DNA of 26,388 nt from Chara braunii. Its lineage: Eukaryota > Streptophyta > Charophyceae > Charales > Characeae. The notes below the pieces were generated by a model that had not been told where the DNA came from, made no database searches, and was given only the letters and a program-made list of their open reading frames with translations. The translations under genes and the position numbers were made by a program. The stretch covers positions 2,377,436-2,403,823 of the forward strand of contig BFEA01000049.1 in the NCBI GenBank assembly GCA_003427395.1, read 5' to 3'. How positions within the stretch are numbered: the stretch's first letter is position 1; every line of letters begins with the position of its first letter. This document shows, piece after piece, positions 8,996 to 17,238 of this stretch.

Positions 8996-10193
8996 TGTTA
9001 TGAACATGATTGTCTGTTGAAATTTTATCAACACTCACTCACAGGAACTCCCGTACACGCCCATACATGCACAGAAGGAAGGGGAGAGGTAGTGTGGTAT
9101 CACACAGCCCAACATAAAGAAACGCAGCGGAAGACTCAGAGGAGCGAAGTGACACAAGACAAACTGTGAATTCTCTCCACACAGGTCCCAACAATCATTC
9201 ATAGAAGACAACCGAGTGATCACAGCCAGAAATCAATGAAGAGATGACAACTCGAACACAATATTACAACTGTTTATTAAACTTAGAGCATCGTTTTCAC
9301 TGAATATCCTCAGAACCCTGTTGCACTACCCTCAGAGGGGTAGCGCCTCAACCCCACCACCCGGAACAACTAAAAATAGCACCGAAACCCCAGGTAACAT
9401 CCAACGCCACCCTAACATCCAACTCAGTGGCATGCGCCAAGATGAAACAGGCTCCCAGAGCCAATCGCCACCCAGATGATGAAGAAGAAGCTCAGCGTCA
9501 ACAGTCCCTGATGAAGATGAAGTCCAGACGATGATATCTCTAAGAAGATGCAGCTATGGCTGCATCGCCACTGGGACCCTACTCCTAAGGAGGGTCAGCA
9601 GTGCACCACGTGCTCCAATGCATCAGACCTCTGATAGCCCAGACCGCTTTGACTCCCAGAGAGTCAGAGTGGACAGCGTTGACCCCAGTCTGGTCAGCGC
9701 TCCGGAGGTCTGGCTATGTCCGCCGTCTCCACCACCGGAATCAGCATCCACGACCTGATACCGTGTGCGCAGCAACTTCCACCACGAAGTGTCAACTGCC
9801 AAAAGCCCAGGACCGATGTCTCCATCCTATCTATACTCTACTACTAGCCTAGACCGACCTAGACCGGACTGACTGACCAACCGGTACCATTTCTGTTTCG
9901 GCCTCTAGGGCCTCTCCCTAGGCTATAGGACCGTCTATCAGCGTAGGCCCAAAGGGCGTGTCTGTCCTAGGGGTAGCCCGGGTCTGCTATTCGCAGTTAG
10001 GGTAGCTGTAGGAAAATCGAATTAGTACTGGGCCCATATTTCTATATTTACAGATATGTCACTCACGAATTTTCCATACTGGCAGGTCTCTCGGTTAGTC
10101 CTCAGCCAAACAAAATTACGAATCTGTCCCTAACTATGGTACAGCCTCTTCAGAGTGAGGCTACAGGCAACCTGGAACCAGCAAGTCATTGCA
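8996..10193. mobile_element. Probable solo LTR inserted in the Element 1 LTR (1198 bp)
   Basis: Begins TGTTATGAACATG and ends GTCATTGCA. It is flanked by ATAG on both sides (8992-8995 and 10194-10197), or by AATAG if the last A belongs to the duplication. The sister LTR reads AAGAATAGCCTGTT uninterrupted at this site, so the empty site is known. Size, TG...CA ends, short target duplication and lack of any retrotransposon coding motif fit a solo LTR. AATAAA is present on the minus strand near 9275. No relative is visible in this window, so the family is unknown. Confidence 0.7.
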
Positions 10194-10341
10194 ATAGCCT
10201 GTTCCCAAAACCCTGGTTGGGTGCCTGAGTTTCAGGGCTGGTCGTTCTGATGAACGACCGAAAATGGCCCTTCGTTTCAGGCTAAAAAGGCTATTGCCAT
10301 TTTTAGTCTGAAACGACACAGGGTCTGTAGGCCCCTGTTTT

Positions 10342-10876
10342 NNNNNNNNNNNNNNNNNNNNNNNNNNNNNNNNNNNNNNNNNNNNNNNNNNNNNNNNNNN
10401 NNNNNNNNNNNNNNNNNNNNNNNNNNNNNNNNNNNNNNNNNNNNNNNNNNNNNNNNNNNNNNNNNNNNNNNNNNNNNNNNNNNNNNNNNNNNNNNNNNNN
10501 NNNNNNNNNNNNNNNNNNNNNNNNNNNNNNNNNNNNNNNNNNNNNNNNNNNNNNNNNNNNNNNNNNNNNNNNNNNNNNNNNNNNNNNNNNNNNNNNNNNN
10601 NNNNNNNNNNNNNNNNNNNNNNNNNNNNNNNNNNNNNNNNNNNNNNNNNNNNNNNNNNNNNNNNNNNNNNNNNNNNNNNNNNNNNNNNNNNNNNNNNNNN
10701 NNNNNNNNNNNNNNNNNNNNNNNNNNNNNNNNNNNNNNNNNNNNNNNNNNNNNNNNNNNNNNNNNNNNNNNNNNNNNNNNNNNNNNNNNNNNNNNNNNNN
10801 NNNNNNNNNNNNNNNNNNNNNNNNNNNNNNNNNNNNNNNNNNNNNNNNNNNNNNNNNNNNNNNNNNNNNNNNNNNN
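10342..10876. other. Assembly gap, 535 N
   Basis: Unresolved bases. The left edge breaks inside the Element 1 LTR, and the right edge resumes inside an Element 2 LTR. Expected content is the last 134 bases of the Element 1 LTR, a 5-bp target duplication, and about 351 bases of the Element 2 LTR: 490 in all, close to the gap length. Confidence 0.95.
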
Positions 10877-11241
10877 TGACTAGGCGCTGGCTTCATGCTG
10901 GCACGACGCTGGCTACACGCTGGCTGTGCTCAGGCGTTGCGGACGACAGCACGAGGAGGAAGCAGCATGCTGGCACTTCCTGCATTATGCGCCAGGCATG
11001 CTGACGTGGCGCTGCCTATGGTCTAATTACATGCTGATGTGACGCTACCTATGGTTTACATTGCATGCTGATGTGGCGCTACCTATGGTCTACATTGCAT
11101 GCTGATGTGGCGCTACCTTTGGTCTACATTGCACGCTGGTGTGCCGCTACCTCTGGTCTTCATTGCTGATGTGGCATATGCCACCTATCTCGACTGCTGA
11201 CGTGGCGTTGTCGACGCTGTCTACATGTGGTGACTGGTTGC
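10877..11241 (+). mobile_element. Element 2 5' LTR, second fragment, truncated
   Basis: Matches 17653-18052 of the 3' LTR from TGACTAGGCGCTGG to GACTGGTTGC with small differences and one repeat unit fewer. At 11242 the match ends abruptly. The last 383 bases of the LTR, including its CATTACA end, are missing from this copy. Confidence 0.85.
10997..11165 (+). repeat. 34-bp tandem repeats, 5 units, in the Element 2 5' LTR
   Basis: The unit is CATGCTGATGTGGCGCTACC followed by TATGGTCTACATTG. Units start at 10997 (33 bp), 11030, 11064, 11098 and 11132. Each carries TGATGTGG or TGACGTGG (one has TGATGTGA). The 3' LTR has six units. Confidence 0.9.
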
Positions 11242-11400
11242 TACGTTGGCATGCCAGGGGTGACACGTGGCATGCAAAGATTATGCACTTGTTGTTGAGG
11301 ATCACATTGTTATGCAGATGATAAAGTAAAAGCTAACCATTGATTGTATTGTTTTGCTGGCTTTTCTACTTACCTGTTGTCTGTTCTGTGGATGCTGTGT
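11242..11400. other. Unassigned sequence replacing the Element 2 LTR end
   Basis: No match elsewhere in the window and no convincing reading frame. It includes GGCATGCC...ACACGTGGCATGC near its start, which resembles LTR vocabulary but does not align with the 3' LTR. It leads directly into the large palindrome. Confidence 0.5.
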
Positions 11401-11730
11401 GTAAATAAAATCAGAAGACAATAATAAATTCCGCGACACACGCAACTCCTACAGCAAGAAACAAACAAGGCAAATACAAAGAAGCAGGTTCTCAATCAAT
11501 TTCTAAGTCTAACTTTGCTATCTGTTTCCTGCTACAGGTACTGCAGCCACTAGCCACTGGCCGTGGCTGCGGTACCTGTAGTTGTAGGACATCATCACAT
11601 AGGAAACAGACAGCAAAGTTAGACTTAGAAATTGATTGAGAACCTGCTTCTTTGTATTTGCCTTGTTTGTTTCTTGTTGTAGGAGTTGCGTGTGTCGCGG
11701 AATTTATTATTGTCTTCTGATTTTATTTAC
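11401..11730. repeat. 330-bp nested palindrome (130-bp arms)
   Basis: Bases 11401-11530 and 11601-11730 are inverted copies with two mismatches by eye. The 70-base centre holds a second inverted repeat, CTACAGGTACTGCAGCCAC with GTGGCTGCGGTACCTGTAG (one mismatch), around a 12-base loop that is itself partly self-complementary. Outside the arms a weaker match continues (GATGCTGTGT against the complement of TGTGCGGCATC). No open frame spans it. It could be a foldback element, a local inverted duplication or an assembly foldback. It lies just upstream of the Element 2 gag start, where a primer binding site would be expected. Confidence 0.9.
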
Positions 11731-11756
11731 TGTGCGGCATCTACACGCGTGGGAAA

Positions 11757-12443
11757 ATGAACTCTCTCTGGAAATGTCTGCATGCTTCAATCTTGACGCG
11801 GTTCATGCCTTTTCTCTTCTTCCCTATAGTCTATGTCGATGAAGAAGGGGGGGAACTAAAGACCCGTGGGCAAATTGATGCAAGAAAGAAGACTTTGATT
11901 GGTCTTCTAAATCAGTTTCTCGGTGAGGTACACGGCGCCGGTTCTGACATTGAACAACCGATTCATGGTCAGTTCAATCTGCAAGCTGCAGAAAGCAAAC
12001 TGGACGCCGTCGAAACCGTCGTTCAAGTGATTGAGGCCGGTTAAAAGGTTGAGGACCTCGTAAAGCAAGAGCGAATAGCCCTTGACCGGTATGTTGCCGA
12101 GGGATTTGCCAAGATAGAACAAGAAAGAAAGAAGAGAAGAGAAGAAGAAAAGAAGAAACAAGTAGAACCGCATCCGTCTGTTGAAATGATGGAGGAAAAT
12201 GCCAGACAACTGGAAAATACTCTGAGGGAAGAAAGAAGAAAGATCGAGGAGTTCCGAAAAATACAAGAAGCACATTATGAGAAAGCAGGCAGCAAGCTTG
12301 CATCCATTCTTCAGTCCATTATGATCTATCTTGTTTCTCTCGAAAAGAAGATTGACCGCAACACTGCCTCGCTAGAGACAGTGACCAGACTCTTGAAAGG
12401 AAAGGACAAGGTAGGACTTGAGGAGGCTACCAGGGGGAGTTAG
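11757..12443 (+). pseudogene. Element 2 gag: N-terminal coiled-coil part
   Basis: Starts at ATG 11757 (MNSLWKC). It reads through KTLIGLLNQFLGEVHGAG and LDAVETVVQVIEAG, hits TAA at 12042-12044, then continues in the same frame through a highly charged helix (KQERIALDRYVAEGF, EENARQLENTLREERRK, SLEKKIDRNTASLETV). It stops at TAG 12441-12443, where a G run (12433-12437) marks a frameshift. Long charged coiled coils at the N-terminus occur in Element 1 gag too. The start is provisional because the leader upstream is rearranged. Confidence 0.65.
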
Positions 12444-13140
12444 CAAAGAAGGAACATGCCATGAAGCGAGCTACACCAGACAAAGTCAAAGGTTCCAAGA
12501 AAGAACCTGAGAGACCGACCGAAAAGAAAGAAGAAACCACCAAGAAAGAGGAAGCGGTCAAAGAAGCAGAGAAGCCGAAAAAAAAGAAAAGGTCAAAATG
12601 AAATTGTCTTTTACATACAACAACAAGAAGGATGAAAACTTGTTGTTATGGATTGCAAAAATCCAGACTTACTGTAGCACTGCACCCGTTGAGTCTGAGA
12701 GTCAGGTCGAGTTCTCCACGTCTTGTCTGGGAGGAGTGGCCAAGGAATGGGTGCTGGCCGAAGCCAATGCTGCTGGTTTTGAGGATATCGGTGATTGGGC
12801 TAAGACCCTTGACCTCAAGCAGTTTCTCCAAAAGATCAAGGAGAGATTTCTTGACAAGACGACGACCGATAAGGCCTTCGACGAACTCACCACCATTGGC
12901 CCGAAACGTTGGACTTCAGTTGATGCTTTGTCGCATGAAGTTAATCGTCTTCTGCAGGTACCTGGACTGAACCTTAAGGATAACCAGGTTCTCTGTATCT
13001 ACTCACGTGCACTGCCCGAGCCCATCCGTGGACAGCTTGTGGCAGAAGCTAAGTCTGGTAAGTATAACTATCGGCAGTTTCGCGATCTCGCTCTCCAACG
13101 AGAGCAGATGACCGCACAAGTAAAAGGATCTTGCGCTTAG
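12444..13140 (+). pseudogene. Element 2 gag: Lys/Glu linker and capsid-like domain
   Basis: A Lys/Glu-rich linker (frame beginning 12434) runs to an A-rich tract at 12578-12590, where the frame changes. From 12598 it reads an open 180-codon segment: SFTYNNKKDENLLLWIAKIQ, LGGVAKEWVLAEANAAGF, LKQFLQKIKERFLD, DALSHEVNRLLQVPGL and YSRALPEPIRGQLV. This is the retrotransposon Gag core pattern of helices. It ends with TAG at 13138-13140. The next part of gag is in another frame, so another frameshift lies near 13125. Confidence 0.75.
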
Positions 13141-13544
13141 TGGTAAAGTCGGGACCGGTTGGTGGTTACGGTAAGCGAGTCATTTGGCGGCAAAAGCGGA
13201 AGGACCATATGTTAGTTGTTTTTTATGACGATACCGTGGAGAAGTTACCTCTTGAAGAGTCTGAGGGAGGAGGAGGTAACAACGGCAGTGAATCTGGGAA
13301 GGGTGATGTCACTGCTGTGATGGCCAACAAGGGAGGTCAGAACCAATGGAAGAAGAAGAGGAGGCCACACTCGTTCCCCGAGCATCCCGACATCGCGTTC
13401 GGGAGACCGTGGGAGAAAATGAACATGACTCGTGAGGAATGGCAGTCCAAGATGGACAACCGCCCGTGCCTCAAGTGCGGCACCGTGGGGCACGTGATAG
13501 CCTGGTGCCCACTTATTTGTAACCCAAAAACGAGTAGCCAGTAG
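13141..13544 (+). pseudogene. Element 2 gag: nucleocapsid zinc knuckle
   Basis: In the frame that is open from 13131, the segment has a basic stretch (GGQNQWKKKRRPHSFPEHP), then MTREEWQSKMDN and a perfect CCHC knuckle, CLKCGTVGHVIAWC, near residues 113-126. Such knuckles bind the element's RNA. The frame stops 11 codons later at 13544. The protease then begins in a different frame. Confidence 0.8.
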
Positions 13545-13567
13545 GAGTAGCATCTACTCCTACTGAG

Positions 13568-14269
13568 TTGAAGGGATTAGACGAAGATAAAGGAAAGGCG
13601 CATGTAACCCCTTTTATCCCTTCGACTCCTAAGGCAGAGAATGACTCTTCTTCCGTCCGTCGTCCATACCACCCTGACACTGTTCTTTGCTTTGTATCCC
13701 TGGACGATTCCCTTGACGAACTCGGCAATGAACTGATAGCACTTCGGAGTTCGTGGGCGAAGAAAGCTAAGTCTAAGGGTGAACTAATGATCGCGGATAT
13801 TGAGATTGCGCACACGCGAGTAGGTGCCCTGTTAGATCCAGGATCGACGCGGTCTTACATCTCAGAAACGGCAAGTCGAAAATTGCATCTGGGAATGAAG
13901 GTAAAAGACTTACCTAGACCTATCACGTCTATACTGGCTGATAAGAGCATGATAACTGTCTCTCAATACGTCGATCGTGTCAAGTGTTATTTCAGGACCA
14001 AGGAAGGTAAGAAGATTCTACACGAGATATCCTTCCTTATAGAGAAAAATTTACCCTTTGACATGATTTTGGGAATGAATTGGCATGAAGAAGCCGACCC
14101 AGAGGCCGAGTTCAAGGATAAAATTGTCAAACTCAAGGATAAGAAATCTGAACTTCGAACGATCAAGTTATATCACAGATTTGACTTTGACTCTACTCTG
14201 TCTTTCTGTTGTATGAGTTACCCAACTTTTCATTCTATGGTAGTAAAAAAAAGTTGGATCAGGAGGTGA
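13568..14269 (+). pseudogene. Element 2 protease with active-site change
   Basis: A 233-codon frame with an acidic linker, then an aspartic protease: ELMIADIEIAHTRVGALLD, then PGSTRSYISETASRKLHLG, and the C-terminal DMILGMNWHEE. The active-site triad should be Asp-Ser/Thr-Gly. Here it is Asp-Pro-Gly (codons 13835-13843, CCA in place of a Ser codon such as TCA), which should abolish activity. The open frame ends at TGA 14267-14269 after a run of A (14244-14252) where the frame probably shifts. Confidence 0.85.
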
Positions 14270-15089
14270 TGATGGTGCTTGTCAAGCGAGTCGGTGAGTG
14301 TTCCTCATCCTATCCACCTTCTATCGAGAAACTTCTCAACGAGTATAAGAACTTGCAAACTGAGCCGACGGGAATCACTAAGCGTGCTATTAAGCACAGA
14401 ATCGAGATCATTCCCGGAAGCAAGATTCCCAAGGGTCCCATCTACCAAATGTCTCCCAGGGAACTTGAGGAACTTCGGAAGCAGTTGCAAGAACTTACTG
14501 ACAAGGGATGGATTCAGCGTAGCTCATCTCCTTATGGAGCGCCTGTCTTATTCGTGTCCAAAAGGAAGGTGAACTTTGTTTATGTACTGACTATCGCGGG
14601 CTGAATTGCGTCACTGTTAAAAACGCGGAACCTCTTCTGCGCATTGATGATCTATTGGATCAGTTGCAGGGGTGTAGATAGTTTAGCAAGATTGATCTCA
14701 AGTCAGGGTACCACCAGATAGAAGTGGCTCCTGAGGATCAACACAAGACGACATTTCGAACCAGGTATGGTCACTAAGAGTTCATGGTTATGCCATTCAG
14801 ATTGACCAACGCACCTGCGACCTTCTAAAGGTCTATGAATGAGTTGTTTCGACAATGGCTCAATCAATTCGTAGTAGTCTATCTCGACGATATTCTAGTG
14901 TACAGTAAAACATTGGAAGATCACAAGAAACACCTACGAATGGTCGTGCAGAAGTTGCGCGAGGGCAACTTCAAACTGAATCCGAAAGAGTCTGAGTTTG
15001 CTAAGCCCGAAGTCTTGTACTTAGGGCATATAGTGAACGAGGAAGGACTAAGGCCTGAAGAAAAGAAGATTACATCAATCAGAGATTGA
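14270..15089 (+). pseudogene. Element 2 reverse transcriptase
   Basis: The frame starting 14209 gives the RT N-terminus ([47 protein letters not shown]). Near 14570 it shifts to the frame of codons at multiples of three: [49 protein letters not shown] and catalytic YLDD (14880-14891). In-frame stops are TAG 14679-14681, TAA 14775-14777, TAA 14826-14828 and TGA 15087-15089. The usual Gly of MPFGLTNAP is Arg here. RT would copy element RNA into DNA. This copy cannot be made whole. Confidence 0.85.
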
Positions 15090-15728
15090 CCACAACCTAA
15101 GACTATAACTGAACTAAGATCTTTCCTAGGACTTGCTAGCTATTATAGGAAGTTCGTCAGAAACTTCTCTCTAATAGCTGCATCTATGAGAAGACTACTG
15201 AAGAAAGAAAAACTTTGGTTGTGGGATGAAGACTGTGAGTCATCGCTTAAGAAATTAAAGCATGTTCTTACTCACTATCATGTCCTAAAGATTGCTAACC
15301 CTTCTCTTCCTTTCATCGTCACCACTGACGCAAGTCAGTATGGGATTGGGGTTTTGCTACAACAAGATGACGGTAAGGGTTATAGACCTGTTGAGTTTAC
15401 GTCCAGGAGACTTCATTCAGGGAAAGCGGTCAACTCCACATATGAAAGGGAATTGTATGCCTTAGTTGCTGCACTAGATACCTGGAAGCACTACTTGATA
15501 GGGAGACATTTCGTTGTCTACTTTGACCACTCTACCCTAAAGTGGATCAAGACTCAACCTAAGCTCTCTGACAAGTTGGTAAGGTGGTCCGCATTCCTTG
15601 ACACATTTGACTTTCAGGTGAAAACCATCAAAGGTAAGTCTAACGTGGTTGCGGATGCTTTGTCCGGACGTGCAGATTTCTTTGGAACTATTGTCTCTTA
15701 TCTCGATATTGGAAGTGAACTGAAATAA
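15090..15728 (+). pseudogene. Element 2 RNase H and connection region
   Basis: Same frame as the RT. It begins with ITELRSFLGLASYYRKFVRN and reads RNase H motifs: VTTDASQYGIGVLL (first Asp at 15327), YERELYALVAALDTWKHYL (Glu), VYFDHSTLKWI (Asp) and VVADALSG (Asp). The acidic residues needed for metal binding are present. It ends at TAA 15726-15728, beyond which the frame continues into integrase. This domain removes RNA from the RNA-DNA hybrid. Confidence 0.85.
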
Positions 15729-16691
15729 CAGATTCGTCAAGGTTATGGGAGTGATCCTATTTGGAGTCCTATCATTGGAAGTCTACAAAAGAACCTTGAG
15801 TTGTTTCCAGAATATCGAATGAATGATGGCTTACTCTTCTTACTGGATAAAACCGAAGAACGATTGTGTGTTCCTCACTTAGAACCAATCAAGAGTTTAA
15901 TTATTGGGGAATGCCATGATGTGGAAGGTCACTTTGGTTTTAAGAAGACGAATGCCGATGTACGTGAATGCTTTGAATGAAAAGGAATGAAGGACGATGT
16001 ACGAACATATGTGTGGACTTGTCTTGTCTGTTAGAGGAAAAAACCCTCACATGAGAATCCGATGGGACTATTGAGACCGCTGCCAATTCCAAGTGAGTCA
16101 GGTGAGTCTATCTCCATTGACTTTATCAGCCTCACTAAGAGTCGAAATGACAATAGTCAAGTAATGGTCATTGTCGATAGATTCTCTAAGTATGCTATGT
16201 TCATTCCTTTGCCTGCTGAAGCTAGAACCGAACTCGTCATTCAAAAGTTTCAAATGTGATGGGTCTCTGAGTATGGATTTCCTAAAACCATCGTATCAGA
16301 TAGAGATGTTCGGTTCACCAGTCTACAATGGCAAAAGTTGATGGAAGTCTATGGAACCAGATTGACCATGTCGTCAGGCAGACATCCTGAAACGAATGGC
16401 CAAACTAAACAAATGAATCGTCTCTGCCAACAACTTTTACGAATGTATGTTCGTCCTGACCAAATCGATTGGGATGAAAACTTACCTTAAATTGCCAGTG
16501 CTTACAATAATAGTATACATACTGTTACAGGAAGAACACCTAACACACTTCATAAAGGATGGAAGCTTAGGCGTCCCATTGATGCATTAACACAGGACCA
16601 GGTTCCAAGGCTACCCCTAGGTATCCGTGAATTCGCAGTTCTGTATAAAGAAGACATTAATAAGGTGAAGGAAAATATACATAAAGCCTAG
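15729..16691 (+). pseudogene. Element 2 integrase, catalytic Glu replaced
   Basis: Same frame, with stops TGA 15978-15980, TAG 16032-16034, TGA 16257-16259, TAA 16488-16490 and TAG 16689-16691. Zinc-binding residues appear as ECHDVEGHFGF and TCLVC. The first core Asp is at 16119 (SIDFISL) and the second at 16299 (VSDRDVRF). Exactly 35 residues later, where DD35E needs Glu, is Lys (AAA 16407-16409, in NGQTKQMNR), a single G-to-A change. The integrase would be dead even without the stops. Confidence 0.85.
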
Positions 16692-17210
16692 TTGCAAATG
16701 ATTGAACAAACTAATAAACATCATCGTCCTTCACAATTTCAAGAAGGGGACTTTGTTTGGGTCAAGTCTAAAGAGTTTTCCTTAGAAGAAAATGTGTCTC
16801 AGAACCTGCTACCTGTCTACTATGGGCCCTGGGAAGTTCTCAGAGTAATTGGAGGAGTTCTCAAAGTTATCGGAGGAGAAGATGGACCTTCCTATCGTAT
16901 AGATGTACCTCCACATCTCAGGACATACCATGTCTTTCATGCGTTTAAACTGCTATCCTATTTAGAAAGTGATAACTTTCCACATAGACCATCTCCATTT
17001 TCACCCTCTATGAATGGAGGTTATGAAGTTGAAAGGATATTGGAACATGGTTATTTTTCTACAGGTGGCAGAGGACGGCCTCAGAAGCAGTATAAGGTAA
17101 AGTTCAAGACCCAACCTCCAACTGAAACCAGATGGTTTAGTAGGAAAGAGCTCCTACCTACTGCTCCTAACATTGTTTCTGCATATGAACGTGGGTTAAG
17201 TGAGAATTAA
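16692..17210 (+). CDS. Element 2 integrase C-terminus and chromodomain (open 172 codons)
   Basis: The last open piece of pol, opened by the TAG at 16689. It reads FQEGDFVWVKSKEFSLEENV, LLPVYYGPWEVLRV and YHVFHAFKLLSY, then a chromodomain-like section (SMNGGYEVERILEHGYF, YKVKFKTQPPTETRWF). A 21-bp tandem duplication (16836-16877) adds seven codons relative to Element 3. The frame ends at TAA 17208-17210, 28 bases before the 3' LTR. It is 70-80 percent similar by eye to 24309-24851 on the other strand. Confidence 0.75.
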   Translation: MQMIEQTNKHHRPSQFQEGDFVWVKSKEFSLEENVSQNLLPVYYGPWEVLRVIGGVLKVIGGEDGPSYRIDVPPHLRTYHVFHAFKLLSYLESDNFPHRPSPFSPSMNGGYEVERILEHGYFSTGGRGRPQKQYKVKFKTQPPTETRWFSRKELLPTAPNIVSAYERGLSEN

Positions 17211-17238
17211 TGTATTTTCTGCGATGGGCCGACAGGAA

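Larger units (their letters stand above)
7971..10341 (-). mobile_element. Element 1 LTR, right copy (5' LTR), interrupted
   Basis: Aligns with 221-1395. Bases 7971-8995 match 221-1250 and 10193-10341 match the U3 part up to the N gap. Bases 8996-10193 are foreign. About 134 bases of the LTR (equivalent to 1396-1529) should lie in the gap. The LTR contains a repeated GCGCCCAGCGCTGAAGACT (near 8701 and 8732) and CT/GA stretches. In element sense the transcript start should lie somewhere between the U3 hairpins and the open frame at 8421, but I see no decisive TATA box. Confidence 0.85.
221..10876 (-). mobile_element. Element 1: Ty3/gypsy chromovirus nested in the Element 2 LTR
   Basis: A minus-strand LTR retrotransposon with LTRs at 221-1529 and from 7971 rightwards. 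The LTR termini are TGTTACATG...CATGTAACA. Read on the minus strand the order is 5' LTR, primer binding site (7968-7956), leader, gag, protease, RT, RNase H, integrase, chromodomain, polypurine tract (1540-1530), 3' LTR. By eye the first 510 bp of the two LTRs differ at about 20 positions plus one 10-bp indel, roughly 4 percent, so the insertion is not recent. The right end and its target duplication are hidden in the N gap. The left target duplication would be GCCGC (216-220). Confidence 0.85.

Noticed and set aside
10303-10896. 197-codon minus-strand frame
   Set aside because: It is almost entirely unknown residues from the N gap.
11636-11842. 68-codon frame (MRTCFFVFALFVSC...) upstream of Element 2 gag
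   Set aside because: Its first half is made of palindrome arm, and it has no recognised motif. The hydrophobic start looks like chance.
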